From Pythium myriotylum (lineage: Eukaryota; Oomycota; Peronosporomycetes; Pythiales; Pythiaceae), in the NCBI GenBank assembly GCA_023091665.1, contig JALJCQ010000012.1, positions 620,001-684,000 of the forward strand: 64,000 bases of DNA, written 5' to 3'. Shown piece after piece: positions 1-10,203 of this stretch. Below the pieces are notes generated by a model, which saw only the letters and a program-made list of their open reading frames with translations, had not been told where the DNA came from and made no database searches. Both the position numbers and the translations under genes were made by a program. Position 1 is the stretch's first letter. Every line of letters begins with the position of its first letter.

Positions 1-389
1 GAAAAAATGCAGCGTAACCCAAAAAAAATCCTCGTTTTGAAGTCGACAGGTGGCTGAAACTCCCATGCCATCCGTCCTTCTTACCGTTATAATCAGTCGG
101 AAAGTGGCTGGATTCAAGGAGGGGTGAAACAAGTCGACATTTGGTCCATATTGGCCGGTCGATATCCATATTCATTGAACCACGAATGGAAATGGGGACA
201 CTATACGACGCGCCAGCTTTCTAGGCGCCGCTACGCGCCATGGGCGATCCTCCCGCATCTCCAGCCACGTCCATCGCGTTCTCCGTTCGCCGCTGCGTCG
301 GGAGACCCCTCGCTCACTCGCTCAGCCTGCGAAACGGCGCCGCTACACGCTGAAACTCGACGCCGGTTTCCCTTTGCAGTTACATCACC
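1..389. other. Upstream region of first gene
   Basis: No gene is supported here. The stretch is the 5' flank of the plus-strand gene starting at 390. Around 172-182 there is TCATTGAACCA, which loosely resembles the oomycete initiator core (TCATT followed by a CA). That reading is weak and the transcription start is not shown by the sequence. Confidence 0.3.
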
Positions 390-3300
390 ATGAACGACCT
401 TGAGCTCCATGCAGCGGCGGCGGAAGCCGCTGCCGTGGTCTCGGGGATGACGCGCCCCGGGGGGCGGCAGCTGCTGCAAGCCAAGGCTGCGCTGGCGCCG
501 TTGGTGGATCAGTACACTCGCGATGCCGGTGGGCCGCTCCCGTTTCCGATGGACCACGGCCCCGTGGAACTGCTACAGCACGTCTGCAAGCTCACGGAAG
601 CGCCTCTCGCGAGCGCCAAGCTGCTGGACGACGCTGTGATCCTGCTCACGTACGGTGCAGCGTACTTGCAGGACCATCACGACCCGAGCCGAAGTCTGTC
701 GCGGCTTCAAGCAGCGAGCAACGAGCGAATGCTGCGGCGCGAGCGATGGACTCAGAAGAGCGAAGCCATTCGGCGAACGTGGCGCTCGCAGAGGTTCCAC
801 GCGAACCGTTTGCCGACGCTGGACCTCAAGACGAGCGACTTCTTGCAGCCGGAAGTGGCTGAACTGATGGCGAGGAAGCAATTGCAGCCGCAAGACTCGG
901 TTGAGAACATTGCGAACGTGCCTGTTCGCGTGGATGAAAAGGATTTGGAAAAGCAGGTGGTGAGCTACGCAGCAGAGCTGAAGAAACGCGTGGATGCACG
1001 GCGTCGCGACGCTGATGAATTGGAACGCAAACAGCTGAGGGACCAGCGCGTTCAGGAAGAACGGCGGAAGAGGATGGTGAGGAGCCCGTTGAGGTGTCGT
1101 GATGCTTCGGATGGGAATTGATACAGGAGTGCATTCGTGATGATATATAGATTCTGCAGAAGAAAAAGCGCCATGAGAATGCCTGTCGGCGATGGAATTA
1201 CTTCACTACGAGACTGCTTCGGATTGTGCGCCAGCAAAGTGAGAGCGAAAAACGAGTTGCATCACCAGTTCTAGTTGTGACTAGCCCTCAGGATTCGAAG
1301 AAGAACGCTGATCGATCGCAGTCCATGCTACGCGTGTTCAAAAACCCAGCTCAGCGTGTCTTCGTCCGTCGGTTCGTTGCAAAGGTTATCGCAAGAGGAG
1401 TGAGTCGCGTGCTTTGCGCCTATAACATGGGGAATAAGCTTGATTATTCGTTCCTCCCTCTGGTTGACGCCACGGAAACAACTGCAAGTACTAACAAAAT
1501 ATTGCGCCTCGGACTTCTGCTCTGCGACTTGCACTTCGGCGTGAAGTATGCAGGGCTGTACCAGCGATTCTTCGATCGGGTCGCGCGAGAGCGAAGCGTT
1601 CGGATAGAGTGGCACGTATTCAACTGTCTCAAGGCTCAACTACCAACCAAAGCTCACATCCGCGTTCTCAATGGATTCTTGGTCGCTGGGGGTCCAAATA
1701 TTGGCGCCATTGGCGAGGCATCCGCGACGTCAACCAGTGCGCATGGCGATGAAGTTGGCTTGCATAGAAGAGGAAGCAACGGTATCGGAGGTCGTAAGAG
1801 TCGCCACTTCGGCCACTGGCGTCAAAGAATACTCATCCTGTTGCGAGAGCTTCACGCACGGAAGCAGACGATTCTCGGTGGGCTTGGCTTGGGCCACGTT
1901 ATTCTAGCTGAAGCCCTTGGGGGTAGAGTGGGCATGAACGAGTGGGAGGATGGGTGGTGCATACTCGATCCAACGATCTTAAGTGATGATGCATACTCAA
2001 ACTATCAAGCCCGAGATCACCGGCCTGGACAAGGGGTGCTTGGCGTCAAGTACTTGCACGGCGAATTTGTGAAGTCAATTGGAAGTTACCGTACAGGGAT
2101 CAAGTCGTGGCGAAGTCCTGGAGAGTATAACTTCGTGTCGTGCTTTCGCGACAAGCTGACTCTTTCGATAGATGGTTCGCCCGAATGTGGAGCTTTCGTC
2201 TTTGAGACGCTCGGCGAATTCTATGAGCGAGACAAAGCGATTCGAATGCGGCAACATGCTGTAGTAGTGGGGAACACCATTAGGTCGACAAATCTGAGTC
2301 TTGATGACGATGATGACGATGATGACGAAGATGATGACTTTTTGCCTATATCACTTGACACTGCAATCGGTCTGGAAGAGAAGAGAAAACGAATGGGTCT
2401 GACCGATGCTTCAGTACTCATTGCGCACCTATTTTTCGACCACTTCCATCGTCAAATCCTATCTGCAAAATCGTCCAATTTGAAGCATGGCTCCATGGCA
2501 ATAGTTGGTGTAGTGTGCTCAAGCAATGTTCTCAGTATTGACGAGTCACTTCGACATTTGAGAGGGTTGAATCTCAGTGGAGGAGTATTCTTAAACGCGA
2601 CATCTTCTTCTGACGACCACTTAATGGTTACAAATCCTAGAGCCTTTGCTGTAGTCGTTGAACACGACAAGCGAAGTAGGGACCCGTCGCCAATTAAGCG
2701 CGTATCTGCTTTACCGACTGCCGTATCCTCGACAACTCGCCGAGGCAGCTTTCACAAATCCACACTTCTAACTCTCGCTATGCTCCGGGACCACGAAATC
2801 CAATCCAAGATTGCTCTGGTAGCTGGCTCGGTGGACCGACTTAGTCCACGAGCCTCGATCAGACTGCCATCGATTCTCCATGATGGTTCGACTCGCTCGC
2901 TGATTGAGGTTGCCGCGACAGATGTAACTAATCAGAGAAGCTTGGTTCGTCGGGCGTCAACTTTGGCAACATCGCGCCTCGCTCAAGCACTTGAGGATGG
3001 GGTGAGCGTACTCACGCTCTCTCAAGCTCTCACCACACTCTCGGTTGTCGACCCCAAGAGTACGAGCCAAAAATCAAAAGTGAAGCGGGTTCTTATTCGG
3101 CTCCTTGACGAGGAGTGCAAACAGACCCATGATCTCCTGCCAGTCACAAAAGCCGATCTAAGGTCCATGTGGCTCCGTCTGATCGCTGCTATTCGTGTTG
3201 CGGAGATACAGAACGACCAAGTAGCAGTTGTGTCAAGACACTCGGTTGTGCTCGACTATATCAAGCGGAAAAGACCGACGTGGACTTTCGTCAAAGACTG

Positions 3301-4408
3301 CCGCCGATCCGAAACAACCCACCGCAAGCGACTGAAAAAGCTCGTCCAGTATGCTCCGTACACGGATGTTGTGCTGTTTGACCAAGATTTCTTACTTGGA
3401 AACTCTGCAAACGAAAATGAAGCATTGCTCAAGAAGGCAAAATCACTTGGAATTCAAGTCTACGTGGCCCTGAGAGAGGAATCACCTCTGGCGACAACGA
3501 AGCCAACAGACAAATCATCACCGAGAAAACGAGCTACGGTTTTACAGAAGAAACCGAGTTCGAACACCCGAACTTTCGGGAGGCTATCTCAAGAGATTAC
3601 CGACAAGACAAACCAAGGTGGCACCGAGTACGACATGCGTGTCGTCGAGTTCATGTTGCTGCAGTTTTCCGGTGTTGACGGTGTCATTACCTCACACCCT
3701 GAGGCTGCGATCGACGCTCAGCAGCGAATTGCCGCCAATAACGAGGCCATGCAGCAAGTGGAGCAGCTATTCCGAGACTGGCAGGCCAAAGACATTGTCA
3801 AAGCTTCGTCACCCAAGCGAATCAGTGGGGCCTCGCAAGCAATGGATCCGACACTGGATATTGAGGACCCCGAGGACTACGTAGGTGGCGATTGCAATTA
3901 TGACAGCGATGACAGCGTTCCTGAGCATGAAATCATCGAAGAGATGGGTCGCCAGTGGACTGAACACTCGCGATCGAGCCCATTGACAGCAGCCGCAACT
4001 GGCCCGTTTGCTAGCAGTTCTGCGATATCGTTGTCTATAAACGCTGGAGCAGTGGCTTCTGGTCCATTTGTGCCACTTCGACCAATCCAGCAAAAAACGG
4101 GTGACGAAGTCTTTGGTATCGCCGCAATGCGCCGACAACTCATATCGCGGAATGTTATGCCCCCTTCCTTCACTGGGGAAGGACGCAGTCGCTTGAGCTC
4201 GATCGGCTCGTTCCGAACAGCTATGAAGCGAACCAACTCACCGTCGCAACCATCATCGATCGGGTTGAGTCGCTCCAACACGATGAAAGACTCGCTGGAT
4301 CCACGACTCGAGATTCGAAGTGCTGAAGGTACCAATTCGGCCAGCCTCACGCCCTCTCGGCCCCTGATGGCAAAGAGTTCACGCCGTGTGCTCATTGCTC
4401 CAAGATGA
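390..4408 (+). CDS. Large protein with inactive class I glutamine amidotransferase-like domain and degenerate GDPD-like domain
   Basis: Proposed exons are 390..1076 and 1151..4408 (about 1314 residues). The 74-base intron keeps phase 0, and the second frame opens exactly after the TATATAG acceptor. Residues 1-270 are charged, helical and unrecognised. Bases 1490-2210 resemble a class I glutamine amidotransferase fold, with AGGPN, then GLGLGH and AEALGG where active enzymes have G-x-C-x-G-H. The nucleophilic Cys is Gly here, and the usual HPE is replaced by FET, so glutaminase activity is unlikely. An Asp run (about 2305-2340) follows. Bases 2490-3760 look like a worn glycerophosphodiester phosphodiesterase barrel (VVVEHDK, LTLSQAL, GIQVYVAL, GVDGVITSHPEAAI) without clear catalytic residues. 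The tail is Ser/Arg-rich. Function is unknown. Alternative: two genes, one ending near 1121 and one starting at ATG 1325 or 1428. I am sure of the long frame, less so of the joining. Confidence 0.55.
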
Positions 4409-4609
4409 CCACAACGCTTCATGCTCGCCACGATTCAGCTCTCTTTTCATCCAACCAAACCCATTTTTGTCGCATTTCAGCGAATCAACAAGCTGATCTG
4501 TATGCGACGTGTGAGACTCTCGAAGTGTGGACCACGCGACAACTTCCAGCGCCAATCAAAACCTTCTCGAAAAGCTGCAAGCAGTCACGAAAGAAGCCGC
4601 CTCGAAGCG

Positions 4610-5332
4610 ATGCGGTATCTGCGAGCCAAGGGCATCCGCAAGGCGCTGCGCCAATTCCATTTCCTCTGCGGCATCAAGCCGCCGTACCGCGTGCTCATCG
4701 ATGGCAACTTCCTGGCCATGTGTCTGCAGATGAAAGTGGACATCCGCGAACGCGTGCCCAAGTTCCTGCAGGTCAAGGACCACCAGGTCGAGTACTACAT
4801 CCCGCGCGCGGCCGTGAAGGAGTTGGAGCTGCTGGGCGAGCCCATGAAAGCGGCCGTGGATATTGCCAAGTCGTTCCGCGTCATCGAGCAGCGCGAGTAC
4901 GGCGACGCGGCCACGGCGAAGCAGGCGACGCAGGAGGCGCCGGTGGACGTGACGACTGTGATCCAGTCGCTCATTGGCGACCGGAACGAGCGCAAGTACG
5001 TCGTCGCGACGCAAGAGGTCGAGCTCCGCAAGCATCTGCGTAATGTGCCCGGTGTGCCGTTGATCTACTTGAACCGGTCGGTGCTCGTCTTCGAGGACAT
5101 CTCCAAGGCCACGCTCGCGATCGTGCGGCAAGAAGATAAAGCCAAGATGAGCAAGCTCGACGTGAACGAAAAGCGCAAGCTCGAGAGCGTCTACGAAAGC
5201 GATTCGGCGGACAAACAGCCGGAAGTCCAAGTCCGCAAACGCCACAAGGCTAAAGGCCCGAACCCACTGTCCATGAAGAAGCCCAGCAAGAAAAAAGTGC
5301 GCGCGAAGAAGCCCAAGATCGCGTCTTCCTAA
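4610..5332 (+). CDS. UTP23: UTP23-like rRNA-processing protein (PIN domain)
   Basis: The 240-residue length is close to UTP23 of other eukaryotes. In the family this protein belongs to the small-subunit processome in the nucleolus and helps release snR30/U17 during early 18S rRNA processing. Visible hallmarks are the N-terminal RxKxxRKALRQF-type start, PPYRVLIDGNF (first PIN strand), VKELELLG, YVVATQEVEL, the signature NVPGVPLIYLNRSV, and GPNPLSMKKP before a Lys/Arg tail that should be nucleolar. I chose ATG 4610 because residues upstream in the same open frame do not match the family. Two oddities: the Cys/His ligands of the family's CCHC zinc site are absent between the PIN strands, and the last acidic PIN position reads QE rather than the usual D, so nuclease activity is doubtful. 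An AATAAA lies right after the stop. It converges on the PKG gene 121 bases downstream. Confidence 0.9.
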   Translation: MRYLRAKGIRKALRQFHFLCGIKPPYRVLIDGNFLAMCLQMKVDIRERVPKFLQVKDHQVEYYIPRAAVKELELLGEPMKAAVDIAKSFRVIEQREYGDAATAKQATQEAPVDVTTVIQSLIGDRNERKYVVATQEVELRKHLRNVPGVPLIYLNRSVLVFEDISKATLAIVRQEDKAKMSKLDVNEKRKLESVYESDSADKQPEVQVRKRHKAKGPNPLSMKKPSKKKVRAKKPKIASS

Positions 5333-5453
5333 ATAAATATTTGTGATTTTTGTTTGGCATACAGCATGCACGTTCCGACGCGTCGCACAAGTGGGAAGCT
5401 GGCGTTTGCTAAATACTCTATCGTGTTCTAGGGATGGCGGGCTACGAAAGTGG

Positions 5454-7811
5454 CTAGAAGTCTTTGTCCCAGCCCGAGCCGTCGTCGTGGTATGGCTGGT
5501 TCATCTCGTTGCCTTCGCTCACGGCGTCGAACTTGGACGTGTCAAACGGATCGGCAAGCTTGGGACGGTAGGGCGCCAAGTCTTTCTTCTTGTACATGTT
5601 GTCCCAGTTGATGGCCGCGAACCACGGGTGTGCTCGGATCGCTCGTGCTCCGCCGTGCGTGAGCCCAAGCCGCTTGGTCTGATCGCGTTCGAGCAGCTTA
5701 CTCAGCAGATCCCTCGCCGGCTCTGCGATCCACGCCGGGTACGCGACTTGCTCCTTGACGATATTCCGACAGATCTGCATCTGGTCGGCCTGGTTCGAGC
5801 CGGCGAACGGCGAGTGGCCCACGAGCATTTCGTAGATGAGCACGCCAAGCGCCCAGTAGTCGACACCCTTGTTGTGGCCCTTGCCCAGCACGAGCTCAGG
5901 CGCGAGGTACTCGGGCGTGCCGCAGAGCGTGTACGTGCGGTCCTCGACGACCTTGGCAAAGCCGAAATCGACGACTTTGAGGTATCCTTGCGGGTCGATG
6001 AGCAGGTTCTCGGGTTTGAGGTCGCGGTAGACGATACCGCGGTCATGGAGATACTCGATGGCCATGAGCACGTGGCTCGCGTAGAAGCGAGCGTGGTCGT
6101 CTTTGAGGCGCCCAGCCGAGTGAGGCGAGCAGTGAAGGTACGTGAATAGCTCGCCGCCCTGCACAAACTCGACGAGCAGGTAGAGGTTGTTCTTGTCCTT
6201 GTAGGTCTGGTGGAGCTTGAGAATGAACGGGTGATTGCAGAGCGCCATGATGGTCTTCTCGTTGACCACGTTGACCTGCTGTTTGTAGGCCACGATGTTG
6301 GCCTTGTTGAGCACTTTCATCGCGTACGGCTTGCCCGTGGACTTGTGGCGCACGAGCTTGACGCGTCCGAACGTGCCCATGCCGAGCGTTCGCACCACCT
6401 CCAAATCGCCCATGGGGATCGCGTCGGCCTGCGCGAGCGCCTGCTTGCGTTCCTCGGCCTCGCGGTTGAGCACGGCCTGCAACGGCCCGAGCAGCTCGAC
6501 GAACTTGGCCTGGTCCAGCGAGAGGCACTCGAGCGCGCCGTTGGCGACCACGTCGGCCTGTCGCGGCTCATCACGCAGCAACGACATCTCGCCGAAGAAG
6601 TTGCCCGACGAGAGCGTCGCGACCTGCTTCTTCTCACCTGTCTCGGTGGCCTTGGCCACAGTGGCCGAGCCGCTCTTGATCACGTAGAAAGTCGTGCCTT
6701 TCTCGCCCTCGCGGATCACGTACTCGCCGTCCTTGAACGAGACCGGCTCGAGTGCCGTGAAGAGCTTTTCCTTTTCGTACGGCGAGAGGTTCTTGAGCAT
6801 CGGGATCGACTGCAGCACGCGCATGCTCATGTTGCGGTCGATGACCTCACGCAGCGAGCCCAGCAAGTCGTCAAAGGCCTGGCGGTCGAGTGCGATGAGC
6901 GAGACATCAGTCTCGGCCGTGACGTTGGCAGCTCGCGGCTCGTGGGTCATCAGAGCGCGCTCGCCAAAGTAGTCGCCGTCCGAGAGCCGCAGCGCCTCCA
7001 TGCGCGTGGCGCCGCCGGCGTCCGAGCAGACGACCGTGCCGCTCTTGATGATGTAGAGCACGTTGCCGCGCTCGCCCTTCTTGATGATGCGCTCGCCCTT
7101 GGCGAACGAGACGATCTGCGCGGCCTCGGCCAGCTGCCCGAGCTGCGCGTCTGTGAGCGGCTTGAGCAGCGAGACGTTGCGCAGCGCGTTCTTGCACTCG
7201 CCGATCTGGTCGGCCTGGTTGCGTGCGACCATGCGCCGGAACGTGACGCGGTCCAGCGCCCAGAGCCGCCCGGGCTCCTTGCACGTGATCGTGGCCGTGC
7301 GAGGGCAGTTGTACACGAGCGCGAGCTCGCCGAAGGTCGCGCCGCGCTGGGCCACGCTGAGGTTGGCGTCCTTGACCGAGATCGCGAACGCGCCGCTCTC
7401 GACCACGTAGAAAAAGTCGCCCGAGTCGCCTTCTTTGATCACGACGTCGCCGAGCTGCATGGTCTTCTCGGTCATGAGCGAGACGATCACGTCGATCTCG
7501 GCGTCTTCGATCGTGTAGAAGAGAAAGTTGCTCGCGAGCGCCTGCTTGATGAGCGCCGCCGACTCGGGCGGCTTGGCCACGGCCACGAGCTCGAGCGGCG
7601 CGTCGAACTGCACGCTCTCGGCAAAGATGTCGTGGCGCCTCGCTGTGGCTGCGCGCTTCTCACGCATCATCACCGCCACTTTGGTGTCGGCCGAGAGTGC
7701 GCTCTCGGCGTCACCGCCACCGGCGCCGCCAGTGGTGGTGGCTCCCGGCGCCGTGACGACGCCGTCAAACTCCTTGCCGGGCTTGGACGGGACCGAGTTG
7801 ATGCACCCCAT
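5454..7811 (-). CDS. cGMP-dependent protein kinase-like, three cyclic-nucleotide-binding domains plus AGC kinase
   Basis: Single exon, 785 residues. The N-terminus MGCINS predicts N-myristoylation and palmitoylation, so membrane attachment is likely. Residues about 58-65 read RRHDIFAE, resembling an autoinhibitory RRxxIxAE segment. Three cyclic-nucleotide sites follow (about 88-205, 206-325, 330-450), each with FGE and PR phosphate-binding features: PRTA in site 1 (Thr is typical of cGMP selectivity), PRAA in site 2 (Ala, cAMP-like) and PRQA in site 3. The kinase spans about 470-735 with GMGTFGRV, AMKVL, YRDLKPENLL, DFGFAK, activation loop TYTLCGTPEYLAPE, and the PKG-type end GSGWDKDF. Animal PKGs carry two nucleotide sites; extra sites occur in protist PKGs. 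Ligand choice is inferred only. The gene is divergent from the Sfi1-like gene. A 565-residue antisense frame is a codon-bias shadow. Confidence 0.93.
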   Translation of the reverse strand: MGCINSVPSKPGKEFDGVVTAPGATTTGGAGGGDAESALSADTKVAVMMREKRAATARRHDIFAESVQFDAPLELVAVAKPPESAALIKQALASNFLFYTIEDAEIDVIVSLMTEKTMQLGDVVIKEGDSGDFFYVVESGAFAISVKDANLSVAQRGATFGELALVYNCPRTATITCKEPGRLWALDRVTFRRMVARNQADQIGECKNALRNVSLLKPLTDAQLGQLAEAAQIVSFAKGERIIKKGERGNVLYIIKSGTVVCSDAGGATRMEALRLSDGDYFGERALMTHEPRAANVTAETDVSLIALDRQAFDDLLGSLREVIDRNMSMRVLQSIPMLKNLSPYEKEKLFTALEPVSFKDGEYVIREGEKGTTFYVIKSGSATVAKATETGEKKQVATLSSGNFFGEMSLLRDEPRQADVVANGALECLSLDQAKFVELLGPLQAVLNREAEERKQALAQADAIPMGDLEVVRTLGMGTFGRVKLVRHKSTGKPYAMKVLNKANIVAYKQQVNVVNEKTIMALCNHPFILKLHQTYKDKNNLYLLVEFVQGGELFTYLHCSPHSAGRLKDDHARFYASHVLMAIEYLHDRGIVYRDLKPENLLIDPQGYLKVVDFGFAKVVEDRTYTLCGTPEYLAPELVLGKGHNKGVDYWALGVLIYEMLVGHSPFAGSNQADQMQICRNIVKEQVAYPAWIAEPARDLLSKLLERDQTKRLGLTHGGARAIRAHPWFAAINWDNMYKKKDLAPYRPKLADPFDTSKFDAVSEGNEMNQPYHDDGSGWDKDF

Positions 7812-8337
7812 GGTCTCAACGGCGATCTCGGAAATGATCAGCTAGCAAGAGCCACGCATGCGAGCTCGCACGAGATCTCGTCGCCGCCACCGGGCCTCGC
7901 CGTCTGATCAGAGCGAAAAGAGAAAAGAGCGCGAGCCCCGAGGATCTGTCGAAAAGCTCAGCCTCTATTTTCTTCTTCTTCTTCTTCTTCTTCACGACGG
8001 CATCACGAACCCACGGAAAAAGAAAGAAAGAACGTATCGACGCGGCGCTAATAAGAACTCGCGCGCTCCCCTCCACACAGACAAGATCAGATACCCGCGT
8101 GAAGGGGCAACATGGAGAGGAGCAGCTCAAGGAAAAAAGGTGAGCCCGTCGCTATTTTTGTCGAAGAGCTCCAAACCACGCGTCAACCCTCGCTCGAGTG
8201 CCTTTTCGTACCCATTTGATCAAGTGTTCGATGCTTTTTTGCCGAGAAAGGACGGATCTCTTTCCCTCCTCAGCTCGTGGGCTAAGTTTGGGCAGCGAGG
8301 CTCTTCCTATGTCGCTGCTATTCGCGGGGGGAACTCT
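7812..8337. promoter_or_regulatory. Divergent intergenic region between PKG and Sfi1-like genes
   Basis: These 526 bases separate two outward-facing genes and should hold both promoters. A TTC-repeat run lies at about 7968-7993. The plus strand stays open through most of the region, but the translation is low-complexity and unlike the downstream protein, so I treat it as non-coding. An ATG at 8112 followed by a GTGAGC donor at 8140 was tried as a first exon; the acceptors tested did not give an open frame. Confidence 0.5.
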
Positions 8338-10117
8338 ATGGTGAGAGGCATGTTCGACGCCAAGCGAGCCACCAAGGCCGAGGCGACTCGAGGGGCCTCG
8401 CTCTCGAGGCCGCTGCGAAGCGATCTCGACCTGGATCGCTCGTACCGCGCCAAGTTCATCGCCGACGACATTGACGAAGGCGATGAAGACTCGTTGGTTC
8501 GAGCAGACGGGCAAGAACGAAGTGAGCAGACCAGCGTGGCCAAGATGGTCACGCGCGCGACGGCCTCCGGCTCGGGCGGCGTGGCCGAGCTGTGCCAGTA
8601 CATCCAGAAGCTCGAGGCCGAGAAGCACGACCTCGTCGACCAGATCCAGTTCCTGCGCGACCGCGATGCGACCTACAAAGTGCAGCTCACGGCTGCGGCC
8701 TCGCGCATCGAGCGACTCGAGAAGCAGCTCCAATCGGCAGGTAACTCGGCCGACGCGCAGCAGCAAACGCAGCTTCAGATCGAAGCGGCGATCGCTGTCG
8801 AGAGAGAAAAGACAGCAGCGATGGCCACGCGGCTCGAGACCGCGCAGCGCAAGTTCGAAGACGCCGAGCGCGCTCGACAGCACGCCGTGTTCAAGCTCAG
8901 CGAGCTGCAGACGACCATCGCCGAGGCCACGACGAACCGCCTGCTCACACCTCCGCTCGGCCACGTGCGACCAGGGAGCCGTCCGTCGACGGCTGGCAGC
9001 GACGCTGTGGACCCGACTTCGGGTTCGAACGAGCGCATCGAGAAGCTCAAGCGCGAGGTCGAGCTGCTGCGACAGAAGCTCGAGCTGCGAGAGGCTCAGG
9101 CCCAGGAGAAGCAGAAACTCGCGGTCGAGCTCGCGCTGCGCAGTGCTCACCTCGAGCACGCTGCAGCGCTTGAGAAAGTGCGGCTCGAGTGCGAGATCAA
9201 GCTGAGCGAGTGGCGTCACGACGAGGCTGTGCGTGCGAAAGAGATCGAGGCCGCGATGGACGAGGACCGCTACAGCATCCGCCTCGAGATGCGCCATGGT
9301 ATGCAGCGCGCGCAGGTCGAGCAGCGCGTGTACTACCTTCAAGCACAGGCCGCGATCGCATCGACGCCCCCGGCTTCGTCGACTACCGAGTCCGAGGTCT
9401 CGTTCAGTGCCATGGACGAAGTGCTCGTGCGCATGCAGCTCGAGTTGCTGCGTACGCGGCGGTTCGCTGCGATCAAGAAGCTCGCGCTGATCCGGCAGAC
9501 CGTCGTAGACCGCGCGGTGAGGCGAGCGATCGTCAAGTGGAAGGCGCTGGCCATGCAGACGCGCACGCTGCGGCTCCACGCCGTGCTCCACATGCACCGC
9601 ATCGTACGGCAGTTTGAGAAGCAAGACGTGCGCGAGCGGTTCCAGAGCTGGAAGCTGCAGACGCTGCAGCTACGTGCCGAAGCGCAGCGCCACCAGGCTG
9701 CCGCGTGCTGGAACCGCCTGCTTGCTGTCGAGCGACTGGCTTACGTGTTGCACCAGCGAAGCGTACGTCGTGGTCGTCGTCGAAGAGTGTGGATGTGCTT
9801 TAGTACTGACTTGCGTGGTGTTGCAGGTCAAGCAAACGGCGAGAAGCTTCTCGCGGTGGCGGCTTCAGACGAGTTCGACTGGTCGAGAAAAGTTTCCCAA
9901 TGGTACCGACACGTCAGTAAATCCCAGTGGAGACGCAGAGACGGCAACTGCACGTCCTGGGCCAGAGGTCCCAGCAGAGTCAACGCCGCCAATTGTCGGT
10001 GTAGAGCTACAGGAGGAAATCCGCAAGCTGCATGAGCAACTAGCATCGTCCAAGTCCGAGGCGTGGCGGTACAAGCGCCAGCTTCTCAAGCAGTTCTTGC
10101 GACCGACCACGTCGTAG
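8338..10117 (+). CDS. Coiled-coil protein with Sfi1-like (centrin-binding) W repeats
   Basis: Exons are 8338..9762 and 9827..10117 (571 residues). The 64-base intron has donor GTACGT, a CTGAC branch-like site and a TTGCAG acceptor, and phase 0 is kept. Residues about 85-330 are rich in Glu, Lys, Arg and Leu in long heptad-like stretches, a predicted coiled coil. Residues about 395-510 hold four Trp-centred helical repeats (VKWKALAM, QSWKLQTL, ACWNRLLA, SRWRLQTS) spaced 20-37 residues, the pattern of Sfi1 repeats that bind centrin at centrosomes or basal bodies. A short C-terminal coil ends the protein. A role at the flagellar basal body or spindle pole is inferred. The start is uncertain: the frame is open upstream to 7858, but ATG 8338 begins family-like sequence. 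Confidence 0.72.
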
Positions 10118-10203
10118 AGTTCCGTAAAATGAAGACGCACTTATTATCGAGAACGAGGAGACCTACGAGACCATCCTAGCCTACTCGGCCGTCTACAGCA
10201 AAC

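Noticed and set aside
6210..7907. 565-residue plus-strand open frame antisense to PKG
   Set aside because: It mirrors a GC-rich coding strand; the product is low-complexity Leu/Arg/Asp/Glu with no family match, while the opposite strand is an intact kinase.
8112..8139. Short ATG exon with GTGAGC donor upstream of the Sfi1-like gene
   Set aside because: The acceptors I tested before 8338 gave the wrong phase or an early stop.
8152..9624. 490-residue minus-strand frame
   Set aside because: Shadow of the coiled-coil gene caused by strong third-position GC bias.
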